The notes beneath the pieces were generated by a model. That model was not told where the DNA came from, ran no database searches, and was given only the letters and a program-made list of their open reading frames with translations. A DNA stretch of 64,000 bases, taken from Dasyornis broadbenti (lineage: Eukaryota; Chordata; Aves; Passeriformes; Dasyornithidae). Positions within the stretch are counted from its first letter, which is position 1. Every line of letters starts with the position of its first letter. The stretch is taken from NCBI GenBank assembly GCA_013397935.1, contig VZRN01011461.1, forward strand, positions 2,720,255 through 2,784,254, written 5' to 3'. Shown one piece after another: positions 26,301-39,030 of this stretch. Position numbers and translations under genes: made by a program.

Positions 26301-29300
26301 GACCTACTTCTTCCCAGGACTAAGAGTCATCCGGCTTTCATAGGAAACAATCATGAAACTAAATCTGCTCCCAGCATGTAGGACTCCTGAAAGAAGAGTC
26401 ACTTACTGACAAGCCTGGACTCGATACCGGAGAGGCAGCAGGACTGAGAAGCTCACACCAGAGAGCAGCTCGGCAGGTTAGAAGATTTTTCACTGGACAT
26501 TTTTACCAAGCTTATAGGGCCTGGGAAACAGCGAGAATTTGGGAGCATCAAAGTGATGACTTATCTGGAAAGCTCACTCATTGCATTAGAGAAGGTGGAG
26601 CCCTCACAGCAGAAGGACTCAGTGTTCTACAAGAGCTTGGGAAGAGGAAATACTTCACTGCCTTGCAGCCAGGGCCTTTCTGCAGGAAAATTTTCAAATC
26701 TTCACTGAAAATAAAATAACATGAAGAATTTTAAGGAGAATAACCTCTCCTGTTTTGTGAATGTGCCTTTTCTTTATGCAGTCTTCCTGGCTGCTCACTA
26801 CACGATCCCTCCAGATGTGAGGGCTGAGGCAAAGCTCAGACAAGATCAGGATTGCTTTTGGTGAGAAAAAGGGAATAGGGGACAGCAAAGCAGCATGACA
26901 GGTACTCTCTGAGGTGATGCTGACCTTATTTCCTAATGGGCTGAAAAGAAAGAGGCAATAAGCAAATATAAAAGGATAAAAGGAAATTTTATATGAACTG
27001 CCTACTTGATCTCTTTCCAGAGTGAGGGTGAGAACCTTCTTGACAGCTTCCAGGTACGCAGGGTTCTGCTCCTGTGTAAATGTAAATGATGCTTTGTGGA
27101 AAACCACTCAGTTCTCCAGTTTGAATTTGTCTAATTAGAGGAGGCCTATTTCTTAACATACGACCCTTCCCACGAGAGGGACACACTCAGAAACTGGTAC
27201 AGCAGAGCAAATGGAGATGCCAGGTACACCCCGAACCTGAGAAACAGAGTGTCCAGTGCATTGTTACCTCGTTCCTTAAGAGAAAGGCTTCTCTTCTGCA
27301 CTGCACTCCGAGTCATGAGCCAGGGGGAAGGAAAGGCACACTCTGAGATGCACTGCCCAGGCACAAGGAACTTGTCATAGATCCAGAATCAAAGCCCAGC
27401 GTAAAGCCCAGAGTATGGCAGTGGCAAGCCCCTAACACGCCAAATGTCACAAGCTCCTCAGCAATGCACAGAGATGTCACCAAAGTTTCTGTGCGACATT
27501 CAGTTGTCATTTCTCTCTGGAGATTTGCAGGACACTGTCACAGCCTGCATGGCCACCAATGAGAGCTATGCAGTGCACGTGAGACCATGGAAGAGTCTCC
27601 CTCATTATCAGATGCCTGAGAGAATCTTTGTTATCCTGAGAGCAAAAATCAGCCCAAAAATTGGGCGAAAAATATTTTATTTTTTTAGCTTGTAGGTTGA
27701 CAGTGGCTCAAAAAATATCTGGCAGTCCCAAAAGTGCTCCTCTCCCCCTCCCATCATCACCTCCGGTTTGCTTAGCGCTGTTTGCTTTTCATTTTGGTTC
27801 AAACTTCCGTTAGCTCTAGCATAGTGCCAAACTGTGAGACCCTTCAAAACCAACCTGATTACCTCATGCCTCAGCTCCTAAATCCCAAACTGTGAGACGT
27901 CTTGCAGGGGGAAGAACAAAATGTACTGTCCTGCTTTATTAAGAGACTGTAGGGATCTAGAGTGCTCCAAGGAAAATGTGAGAGGCAAAGCTCAGCAGTG
28001 GAGGAGGGTGGGAGGGCTGGCAGGAGGCTGTGGGAAGGCTTTATAGCACAGAGACCAGATCCCGTCTCTTCTGTCTTGTTTTAGTCCAGTCACTCTCTAA
28101 ATGGGCATTGCAGGGCTGTCCTGAGCAGCTCAGTTTGTGTTACAGGCAGCTGTGCTACAACACTCTAATACTGAGGTGGTTGCTCGACAGTGATAACACA
28201 GCTCAGGGATGGAAGGCTCTCAGTGAGAAAATGGATATGTGGAGTGCAGTGGTAGGGGAGATAAAAGGTCATGAATGTTGAACTAGAAATGTTGCTATTG
28301 GTATTCCAAAGGATATAAACCAATCTCTCAGTATGATAACATGATAAAATAGTGTCATTTTCATTGGGCAAACTAACACAAGGACCTATTTGGAACCTCT
28401 CTTTAGTCCTCCCAGATTCAGAAGTATTAGACAAGTGATTTTATTTCCCTGTCACAGCGCATGATGAAAGGACATGGCATGCTCTGCACCCTCTCTGGTT
28501 CTAAGATTGGTCTTTATCTCATAATGTTCTGTATGTGTAAGTATCCTGTTCTTTGGTCAGCATTAGACCTACACAAATAAAGTTAGAGCAATTTCACTGA
28601 ATGTTATCTCCAGAGTAGGCAGGATTAGGAACAAAAGCTCAATTTAAGGTGCATTGACAGAGCTGGATGCTGAGCTGCGTCTGAGTGCTTCTCTGAACAA
28701 GAGCAACACACAGCTCCTGTGCTGTGTTCCAGCTGGTTCTGCTCTGCATGGTGACTAACGTTAAACTGATCTGGTGCAGTAACATCAAGGATCATATGGA
28801 AACAGTCCTTCAAGCACAGTTTGCTACCAGTCAAGTTGCAAATGGGGTGAAAACCTTGACAGAAACATTGACTCAGAAGCTGAAGCTGTTTGGGTTTCGC
28901 CCAAAACTTTCTTTAAAAACAAAAACTACTTGAATTGCCCTCAAATCTTTAACAATATGTCCCAAATTAAGAAAGAGTACAGAGAGATACAGGCTCTGCT
29001 ATAGCGGGATTTCTTGTGTGTTTTCACTGCTGCCCAGCAGCCAGATGTGGGTCTGCTCCTTCAGAAGCTGCCCTGGTGCTGACTCTCCCACCCTGCTCTG
29101 AATCAGTGAAGCTGCCCAGTGCCTCAGATGATGCTGTCAAGACTGTGGTGAGATAAGTGTGATGACTCACTCCTTTGCTCTGTGCAAGAAGGATGTAAAT
29201 ATTATACAGCTTCTCGTGATTCAAAAAGAAAAAAGAGAGTTTTTAGGGTTTCTGAGCACAGTGCATGGCAGTCACAGGCAGACTACATTACATGCCTGTG

Positions 29301-32300
29301 AACTCACAGATTCTCTTTTTTTATAGGAGATAATTTTTCATTTTTTTCACCACTTCAGGAGAGAATCATCTTCCTGTCTACCTCCCATTCTATCTTCCAC
29401 AAAAATGTTTCACTGGAACTTTTCTGATGGTGTCAAAACCTGATATATGGCACATAAAATACAGCACTATCAAAATACGAATCAGTCACGAAGCACCTCA
29501 CTCCTGGTGAGGTGACACAGATTAAAACCAGGCTAAGGAACTCCTGATGGATTTTCTAGAGCCCCATTTCCAACTTCTTTTACTGTTATGCATAAAACAA
29601 AGAAAATTTTTATTTGTGGAATGTATCAACTTGCTTAAAACAATACAAGTAAATGAAAACACAGCCCTGCCTCTTTTTTTTAGTAGGTTTGCAAACCAGC
29701 ATGATCTAGCCATTCATCCAAGAAAATTCAGAGGAATCTGAAACCCATTCCCTTGGCAGCAGGACAGATCACTGAATTAAATGGGAAAGCCAGCTCTTGA
29801 CAGCAGAGAAGTTCCTTTCTGGTATGAGACAAAAAGGTTCACATCCTCAGCTGTTAAAACAGAGATTTATACTACACCAGGAGCTGTTTCTTTCTCAGGT
29901 TGGCTCCAAGAGTGAAGATGAAACAAAACAGGAAGCAAAATACAAATAGTTATTTATAGCGCTGGCCTATGACCAGCTCGGACAAATAAACTCTTGTCAC
30001 CCAAAGTCTTGGTTGTTTGGAGGTGCCGTGTGCCAGTGAAAGGCCACTGGCTTTGGATTGGAGCTCTTTGTAACCAGAGGCACAAGAAGGCACCCAAGAG
30101 ACCCTGGGCACCCACAGAGCAGGGCCCTTTTCCCCTCCTGCAGATGCCAGGGGGGCCTGTGTGGGCAGGTGGGAGCTGCTCTCACTGACAGGAAATAACC
30201 CTGACTGCGTGTGGTCTGTCAGGACAGGCTGGCAGGGGCAGTAACTGTGCAGCAAAGGCTCTGCAGGAGCCCAGCCCGGGGCAGTAAGGCCAGCCAGGGA
30301 CTGCTGCCATCCCCAGCACCCACACCTCACTGGGGGAGGTGGGGCTGGAGTGTCTGAACAGCAGCGAGAGTGGGAGGTGTGGGGCTCCATGTCAGCCTCA
30401 CCTGCAGTCCCCTCTCCTCCTCGAAATCCCACTCAGGGATGACCCAGTGGATGGCAGTCATCATGCCAGGGATCCTTATTCACTCTTATGCAGTTAAAAT
30501 CTGATTGATTTCCATCTGGTGACTTCAGGAGTGGTTGCCATACCCAGATTGCCTCAGGCCACACATTTTGTCTATTTATGTCCTTGCAAAGGAGAAATAA
30601 ATACAGGTAGATGACATGGGAAAGTGCCCTGAACCATGTAGAAAGCATTAGTGATAGCAGTTTTATAATTTCTAATGATAAACTTAATATTGCAGAAAAT
30701 GTTAAAAGTGAGAAGAAATGAAAACAATTTGTATCTTTATGGATGAACTGTAAACTACGACACCAGGGCAGTTCTATCCAGAAAAAGAAAACCCAACCCC
30801 CTCCCTGGTTTCAGTTACACTCCAGAGTTAAAGAACGATGCTGGTGGGTGAATCTTGCTCCAGACAGAATCCAGCATGGCCCAGCTGCACTGCATAGCTT
30901 GTTTTCCTGTCTGCGTGTGCGCAGCGTGCACTCTCTGTAATGAAGGATAATTGTGTCAGTACATAATTAGAGATAAAAAAGCGGGCGGGTGAGATGCCAG
31001 TGATGAGATCAGCATGGCAATCCTCCTAAAGAGATAGATATCTACTTGCCACGTGGTCTGGGGCCAGCTCTGGGACTAGGGTCAAGGAGCTACATCTCTC
31101 TAGGCTATTGCATGATCCTGAGGAGAACGTTTAACTTTTCCTTGTCCCATTTCCCAGGTGATGCAAATGAGAGCTGATTGTTCAGATGAACGGCACTTCT
31201 CTGCAGAGGACCCATGGAAAATCCAGACAATATTTGAATCATTTAAAGGTTCTTTCCAAAATGCACTGGAGCAAAGTTTACAGAACAGTTCAATGGCTGG
31301 AAGACTTGCAAAAAGGGTTTAAAGGGATTATTTATGAGTTAACTAAGCATTGATTAATGGACACTGTGTATGGAGGCAGATAGGGTCCATGTCCACACGG
31401 AAGAAGGGAATGGGCTATAGTGAAAACATCAATTATACTCTTATAGGTCCAGTTGTGGTACTAAACATGAGCTCCTATTCTAGAGACACAGTGGAAGAAG
31501 GGATTAAGGTAAGGAAGAGAGATCTGGGGTGAAAAGGGGTTTAAAGAAGAGGATGAAGTGGGAGAAAGGGGAATTGCAAAAGGGGAAAGGAGCCAGTAAG
31601 AGTCAGATAGCATGGTTGGTAGAGTTGGTAAGGGCTCTCCCTAAGCATCAAGGACAGCAGAAATCTCTTCAACCATGCCTAGGAGGTGGTGGGATCTCAG
31701 AAGTGAGACCCCAGCATGGCTGGAATGCTCCTGCCTCTCCCTCCTCAGTGACTGAAGTGAGTGTTAAACACTTGGTCTGGGCAGCACCTGGATCTAAACT
31801 CCAATATCCTGTTGGAAATGTGCCAGGTAAGGACCATTAGTGTCAGAGCCCCAGATCAAGGGCTGTTTTTCCAGTGCAGGTGGTCTCCTGGACATTGCCA
31901 TTGAGATTTGGGGCCTGAGGAAGCCCTGATGAGCAGCACTGCTCTGATTTGAGAGGAGCAAACTCAGCCGAGCGTGCCGAGTGTGGAGAGAGCAGGGGCA
32001 TTGTTAAAACCACTCCTTTGTGGGACATTCCTTTTCTTAAAGGCCATTCATATAATGCTGGAACAAGAATGGGAAATGCCTTGTCTCGGGCTTCCTGTTG
32101 TCAAAGCGAAAAATGATCCAATATCCTCCCGCATGGGCACTGGCGTGGGCCCAAAACACTCTGCAGCACGAGCGGGGCCACGGGGCTGGCACGGCATGAC
32201 AGGGCTGTCCCATGGGGCTGTTCCTCCTGCCCATGGGCACCGTGCCCCCTCCTCCAGCTCAGATTTTATTTTTAATTCAGCTACTCAGAGGGATGGAGAG

Positions 32301-33600
32301 AGGAAGAGGTGGGTGCTGCCCTGGGTTGAAGTCCAAAGAGCATTGTTTTCTCATTATGAGCATTGTGTTGCCATCATGGATAATTATAAGCTTACATCCC
32401 ATGTAATTTTTTTTTGAAAACCACACAAAGGCACTGAAGCCAGAAACTTCTTGGTGACAACCCAGGAGATGTCTGTTGTTCTTCCTGACTGTATTTTATC
32501 TTATGGGGATTTGAGGGTATTGCTGTGGAAATGCCAGACATTAAAACCTCATTATACTTCTGTTTGCAAAACAGATCTTAATCATTTGCTATCCTAAACA
32601 ATTACCCTGGCAGGCAAATTCTGGAAAAATTAACAGCCAAAAAGGATGAAAAATCTTTTTTTCCCCCCTTTGTTGAAACAGCAAAATCTGCATGCAAATT
32701 CACTTAATCAGCCAAAACGCCTTGCTCACATAGCCATATTCCCAAGGAGGCACTTTTCCAATTTTCTAAAGTGGAGCTACTTGTGTTTCCTAAACCTTGT
32801 TCCAACTATAGCTACAATGTACAGTTCAATGTTCTTCTGCAACCTGTCCCAGCACACGGAGCTGTGATATGAAGCAGAGGGATGCACTCCATCCTTGCCC
32901 TCATCACCCTTCCTGTGTAATTCACACCAGAAGTGGGCAGTGCAGAACCCCACTGGTCCTGGGGGTCAGCACTGCAGATCTAGCACAATCCTGGGCACTA
33001 AGGATTAGTGCAGCACTGCTGATTTCTGATACCTCCTTGTCCAATAGAAAAAAAATCTCGTGCACTTTTGCTGGCGTTCCTGAGTGATTCCCACTTCCAA
33101 AATTGACAGTGATGATGTGGTAGGACTGCCATGGATTCACTGGAAAATAAGCAGTGGCGTCTAAGAGAATTGTCTTGGTTTCACGGGGATTCCAGTCCTG
33201 GAATTCCTGTCCTTGTGTGAGACTGAGTTCCCTGTGGTCTCTGTTACCCCTTGGGCTCTCAGTTATATCAGCCACAGGTCTCCTAATTGTCACTTCAGGC
33301 TGTGCTTAAAGCAAAACCACTCTCATGAGGTTCAAGGGGTATTGCTTTTATGGCAGCCATCTCACTAAGTGATGAACGTTTTTTGAACACTTACTTGCCT
33401 TGGGGAAGATGAATCTCTTTTGCTGTTTCCCTCCCTGCAGAGGGCATTCATTGCTCCACTGATGATGGGATGATGAGGGGGCAGTGATGTCACTGCTTTG
33501 TAAGACTCTTCTCGCCTTGCCAAGCCAGCAGTTCAGCACGGCACCGACTTCAAGGAGTTAGGAAATTTCTGAGATCACTGCTTTCCTTTAGGGGTTGTAA
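20301..33600. other. Intergenic DNA, central part
   Basis: No gene is supported. The longest open frame (minus strand, 20355-21002, 215 codons) is proline- and serine-rich with no domain, in a GC-elevated stretch, and is probably chance. A CAA repeat lies at 21153-21180, a hairpin (8-bp stem, 5-nt loop) at 29494-29514, and an A-run near 22249. Patches at about 24520-24790 and 25540-25740 contain Fox-like TAAACAA and Sox-like AACAATG words and look like possible conserved non-coding elements. Confidence 0.65.
21153..21180. repeat. (CAA)n microsatellite, about 9 units
   Basis: A perfect trinucleotide run of AAC/CAA units, bounded by TTTAAAA and TTTTATAAG. Length variation between individuals is likely. 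Confidence 0.95.
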
Positions 33601-34953
33601 CTATTTAAAAATGCCAAAAGATAAATGCACATTACGAATTGCATAACTTTATGTTTCATGTCTCAGCTCCCTGTTGCCAGTAGGTGATTATTTAATTATT
33701 TCATGGAAGTTTAGTACCTGGATGGGAAGCTGGAGTACCTGGAGAGCAGGTGTGAGTGTTCCAAGCACAGGGCCAGCACTTCTGCGGCTGCTGAAGGCTC
33801 CAGGAGGAGCCCGGCACAGGGAACTGGGCACAGGGCACTCGGTGTTGAGAGCTGGATGCCGGGCTCTGGGAGCAGGGGGCTGGGCGCAGCTGCCTCCCCG
33901 CCCCGCTCTGAGCCCCGGGCGCTGCTCAGGGCAGCGATTTAACGCTACTTGGAGCTGATGGCCGTGATTTCCAAAGCACTCAGCGTTATTGTGCACACCT
34001 TTTCAATCTTCTCCCTTCGTTCAATACAAAGTCTGCGGTTTACATCGGCTCCCAGCTAATCCCGCCGTCCCCGGAGGGACAGGCTGGGCTTAGAAGGAGG
34101 ATGGACCAGGACCAGGAGTCAGACCCGGCCAGGCCAGATCATCCATCACCTCCCACCACTCTCCCCTGCACCCTGACCTTCTCCCTGCCTCAGCTGAGAT
34201 TCTGCTCCCTGTACTAGGCATTAGACCGAGGTTTTATGTGAAAGATCAGCATTAAGGTCCCTGGCTGCCACGGCTGCCCTTCCCAGCCTGCCAGTCTGGA
34301 CCCCCACCCGAGAAACTTTAACTCTGCACAGATTTTTCCAAGGTGAGAACAGTGAGGCAGGAAGGGGAACCTCCTCAGACTTGCCGAATGCATCTTAAAT
34401 CTGCAAATCCTGCTCTGATGTTAGACAGAGACGAGCTCACAGAGGGGTTAGCTCTGCTCCCACTTCTGGAGAAAAGGAAGTTTCATTGTTTTGCCCACAG
34501 GCGATGGCACCGACACAAACATTTAGTGTGCACAATGACAAATACTCGATATCTGAGCACATTCGTACTTCAAGAGTCACCAAGAGGGATTTAAGCATAT
34601 CTGAGTGCTCAGCAGGAATGGGAAGGACAGAAGATTGTGCTTAAAACTTTGCAGCGTTGCCTTAACAAGAATTGCTGACAATTCGAGTCAGCCTGCAAGG
34701 AGCTCCTGCCAGGTACTGTATGCAAGTCCCTTTTGCTGCAGGAGGTTTTTAGCCAAAAAAATGTCCCTTTGTATCTAGTGAGCGGATGCTGTCAGTCTGA
34801 GCAGAAGGATGCGGCGCAGCGCAGGCACAGGGACGCCAATCTCAGGAGCGAGTAAACCATGGTCCATCCTGGTGGAAGCTAAAAACAAGGCAGAGCTGAA
34901 GCTGGAAGTAAAGGCTGGAAGTCCGAAGGGGAGCTCTGGGGCTGAAAAGTTGA

Positions 34954-34981
34954 TTTTTTTTTTTATTTTATTTTTTTTTTT
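34954..34981. repeat. Poly(T) tract with two interruptions
   Basis: A 28-base stretch of almost pure T broken by two A bases. No retroelement body is recognisable beside it, so it is listed as low-complexity sequence. Confidence 0.9.
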
Positions 34982-36837
34982 GAGAAAGGCGCCGGGGGGA
35001 GGGCAACTGCTGGGCCAAACCCCAGAGCCAGGATGGATTGGAGATGTCTGCTTAACAGCCCACATTCCTGGGCTCTGCCAGCTCCCCTAATCTCCCGATC
35101 TTAACAATAACCAGCTATTTGTCCCTAAAGTGGGCTCGCAGGGGACAGAAAAGGCCTTTCAGGTGCACAGGTTCCTGCGGCGCTGCCAATTCTCAATTAA
35201 TATATATGAGACATTTCGCAATAGTTTGTGTAATTGATTAAATTAAAAAAAAAAAAAAATAAAGCTTCACACGCTGGAATCTTGTCGATATGTGGGAATT
35301 TCAGCCCAGATTTTAGATAATTCTTCTTCGTAACCCGCAAGTTCCTCTTTCAGAGGAGGAGAACCGGTGATTGGGGAAGCTTTGTGCTTTTAGAGGCAGT
35401 GCCTGACAGAAATGCTCCTTATCACGGCCTGGGCTCTGGATCAGCCCCATCAACCCGAAGTGCAATTTCCCCAAAACCTGGGAATCTGAGGGATGAGGTG
35501 GACATACACAGCGCAGGGTACGACAGCGAGAAGAGGAAAATAAACCTGTTGTTCCCTTTGCAGGAGGGGTGGGATAGAGGATGGAGGAGCTGAGCCAGGG
35601 AAGCATGGGGAGACAGCCCGGGCTGTGCAAGCGGCAGAGCCCTTCCGTGAAAAGCGTGTCCCTCCCTAAAGGGCAGCAGCTCGGTTATTTTATCACGTCC
35701 AGGGTGAGTGTGATGATAGGAGTGCAATCTTCCTTATAGCAGCATCGCAACACCCTGAGAAAGGTATTCGGAAAAACTTTTTTGGCACCATCGGATAGAA
35801 AGGGCGCTGCCAGTACATGGCTCAACGTGAGGAGCCAAAGGTGTCACAGCACCAATGAAATGACGAGAGAAGCGCATGCAGCAGTTTGAAATAAGATGTA
35901 AAATAAGTGTGGGCCAGAACCCCTACTAAAGATCTGTTTTCAACCTCCAGTGCCAGGTCACAAGCGACTCTGCTGTCGGTGACTGCGGGACCATGAGGGA
36001 CCTTTCCCTCTGCCTCACGGCACACAGCACTAACCATGCCAATCAAGTGCTAACGTGCAGTCCATCCCTTCTGTGCCCCACACAAAAGCCACTGACCCGC
36101 CCTCATAAACAGCTAAGTAAGAGGGGTTGGATGGCCTTACAAGTAACCTGGAGCAGTGACTGATACTCCAGGATTTCTCTTTGTAGTATTTCTCTAAGTC
36201 ACTCTTTACGCAACTTGTTATTTTTAACTCCAAAAGGCTTTTCTTTCCTGGAAACAAACACTCAAACAGATTCCCGAAGTTCGAGTTCCATTACCGTTTA
36301 ATAATCTTTGAGGGTATATTGAATTCCCCCTCTTAAAGCAGCAGGGAGAATTTAAACTGATGGTTTCTATTAAAGGAAAACGTTCCCTGTGAAATTTCGC
36401 CGATGCGTTCAGTGCAGTGCGCGAGTCACATTTATGGTTAGTTATTCATGTTTTCACTTTGAAGTGCAGGGTGATGCTGTGGTAAACCCCGCAGCGCTGG
36501 GAAGCGTTTATTTTGGAGGAAAAGTTATTTGTTGGAATTTCTAATTATATTTTGGGTCGATCTTAAAGTAATTAACCCACCCTGGAAGGTCACTAGGTGG
36601 AAGCCTGCAGGGAAGCGTGGCCACCCTTCTCCTACCCTGGAGGTGGGCATTAAGTTAAAGAAAGGAGGAAATGCTGCTTTACCTGGAGTTACAAGAAATC
36701 ATTTCAAATTCACCAAACTCTTTTCAAAGGCAGAGTCTGGCTTCAGGGACACGCGCTCCGTGCAAACATTCCCTGGGACCGTGGGAAGCCCTGGGAAGCG
36801 GCTGTGAGCCGGGCTGGGACACGGGGGTGGCCGCGGG

Positions 36838-37160
36838 CAGGGGACAGCAGGGGACCATAGCGACGGACAAGGAACAGCAGCGACGAACAGGGGACAATAG
36901 CGAGGGACGAGGGGACAGGAGCGACGGGCATGAGACAGCAGGGGACAGCAGCGACAGACAGGAGCTGGCAGCAGCAGGCAGGGGACAACAGGGACAGTAG
37001 GGGACAGCAGGGGACAGCAGGGGACAGCAGTGATGGGCAGAGGACAGCAGGGGACAGCAGCGGGCTGCAGGGGACAACAGGGACAGTAGGGGACAGCAGT
37101 GACGGGCAGGGGACAGCAGGGGACAGTAGCGGCGGGCAGGGGACAGCAGAGGGCAGCCAG
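36838..37160. repeat. G-rich minisatellite, ~10-bp GGGGACAGCA unit
   Basis: About 320 bases built from a roughly 10-bp unit GGGGACAGCA, alternating with a variant ending in GYGACGGGCA. A longer block is repeated with a period of 89 bases: the same 29-30 bases begin at 36981 and at 37070. The array is strand-asymmetric, G-rich on plus and C-rich on minus. From 36981 to 37023 there are five G-tracts of 3-4 separated by exactly six bases, a strong G-quadruplex prediction. Minus-strand open frames of up to 256 codons through it are Cys/Pro/Leu/Ser repeats and not genes. Confidence 0.9.
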
Positions 37161-38975
37161 TCCCCTGTCATTCAGCTTCCCATGACATGGGGATTTCTCT
37201 CCATGCATTGCGTGTCCAACAGTTGGCATTCCCAGCCTTTCCTTCCTGCAGTTCCCACTGAGAGCTCCGGGCCCCGGGGAGAGCTCAGCTCGCGTGGTTT
37301 TGCCCATCCACAAACCCGCCTCTGAAGACTGGAAAACAGTCGGCAATTTCCAGGCTGGTGGAATAATAATCGATTGCCGGTTCCCCTGGAGTGCTCCGGG
37401 GCCCGGTGCGAGCCAGCAGCACCGCGGCTGCTCGGCCGGCTGGCGACAGGAGGGAGCAGGGAATGCCACCGAGAAGGTGCAACTTCACCATTCACACCGG
37501 CCGTGTCTGCTGTGCCTTAACCTCCCTTAGAGCAGAACGTGGCCGCATCCGGACTGTCGGCCCAAACCTGTGGGACCGGGTGGGCTACAAGCCCCATGGG
37601 CAGGGAGCCCATGGTGTGCGGAGCCCCAGGTGCGCTCCTGGAACACAGAACGGGTGTCCGGGCTGGCAGCAGCGTCCTGCCCATGGCTGGGCTGCAGGGA
37701 CACAGCACGGGGAGCCCCTGCCGTCACCCAGCCCGGGGCTGGCACAGGAGCACTCCCTGGTTGTTATATAGGTCAAGTAATCCTTGAGCATCGTGTCTCA
37801 CATCAGACCTCCCCGTGCAGGAGACGTTATTTATAGATATAGGCACGGGTAGAAAGATACAGACTGCGGCTTCCACGAGGGAGTGGTTGTTCCTCATTAG
37901 ACGCTTGGACCCAATTTCCTTAAGGATGTGTCATCTTAAAGTATTGCCAGAGACTGATGGATTGTATCTAGATAGAAGGTGACAAGCAGTATACAACCAA
38001 ATTATAAAATGAATCAAGTCAGTTGTTATTTGAAAGAAAAAAATGTTTCTCCCAGAGCTCATAATTTATTAAAATCTAAAATAAAGAGCTGAATATTTAT
38101 AGTTTACTTTTTCCCTCTCTTTCTAGAGCTCTCTAGACAGACATTTTCAGTTGGCCTAAAAAATTAGATCTGCATTCTGCATGAAAAACCTGAAGTGCTC
38201 TCACAGATTTCTTTCCTTCTGGAAGACATTAAGAGTTTTGCCCATGGTTTTTCCCAGCTAATGAGCCTTCTGGCCTTTAGTGACTTCGGGTATGATTTTT
38301 GACAACATTGTCCAAAGCACAGCTCACAATGCCATGCCATGACTGTTTTAAATTGCAGTGGTAGAAAGAATAACTATTTCTAGATTATCACCTAAACTGG
38401 CATCTGCTTAAGAAATGGGCTTATCTGTTTAAAAATCTCTTTCAGGAGATTTTTTTTCCCCCAAATCACAAAGAGTAATTCAACACCCACTGCAGAAACA
38501 GATCACCTGTAATCATAGGCACATCTGGGCTTATTATTAAAGGCTGCTTATTGAAATTATGCTCACAAGTAGTTCCTTAAGGAGATGGGCTGAAATGAAA
38601 TCCAGGTAAGATAGCTACTGTAATCCAAACTTCTTGTCTTTGTGCTACCTTAAAGCCTAAATGCTAGCAAATCCCCTCCAAAGTCAGCTTGTGTCCAGGG
38701 GTGGGCAGCAGCTTTATTCCTTCCATTCCAGTGAAATCCCTACTGAGGAACGAAGCAGATTACACTGAATCCATGGACTTTATATTCACATTCAAAATTA
38801 ATGGGCATATACCTTTACATGGTACAAAATGAACCACATGCTAATTTTTAAAAAGTGTTTTAAAACCCTGAGTTGAGAGGTTCTCCTGTGCATACCTGGG
38901 ATGAGACACACACAGCCCTGGCTCTGCAAAGGAACAGCAAGATTCAAAAGGTGAGCAGGAAGTTTTAATAAAACT

Positions 38976-39030
38976 GGTATGGTGTGGTATGGTATGGTGT
39001 GGTATGGTGTGGTGTGGTATGGTATGGTGT
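38976..39030. repeat. (GGTAT/GGTGT)n pentanucleotide repeat, 11 units
   Basis: Eleven consecutive five-base units, each either GGTAT or GGTGT, with the two variants interspersed. On the minus strand it reads as an Ile/Pro/Tyr/His/Thr repeat, which is not a gene. Confidence 0.95.

Larger units (their letters stand above)
33601..38100. other. Intergenic DNA, GC-elevated block with minisatellite
   Basis: No gene is supported; open frames crossing the minisatellite are repeat artefacts. The block mixes GC-rich, CpG-containing segments (about 33780-34100, 36780-37160, 37240-37640) with AT-rich patches dense in transcription-factor-like words (about 33930-34060, 35170-35330, 36360-36580). It also contains a T-rich run at 34954-34981 and fifteen A at 35245-35259. 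A distal regulatory region is possible but is inferred from composition only. Confidence 0.5.

Noticed and set aside
36699..37469. 256-codon minus-strand open frame
   Set aside because: It is produced by the C-rich strand of the GGGGACAGCA minisatellite. It has a repetitive Cys/Pro/Leu/Ser composition and no domain.
38976..39030. Possible protein repeat (HTIPY-type) on the minus strand
   Set aside because: This is simply the translation of the GGTAT/GGTGT pentanucleotide microsatellite.
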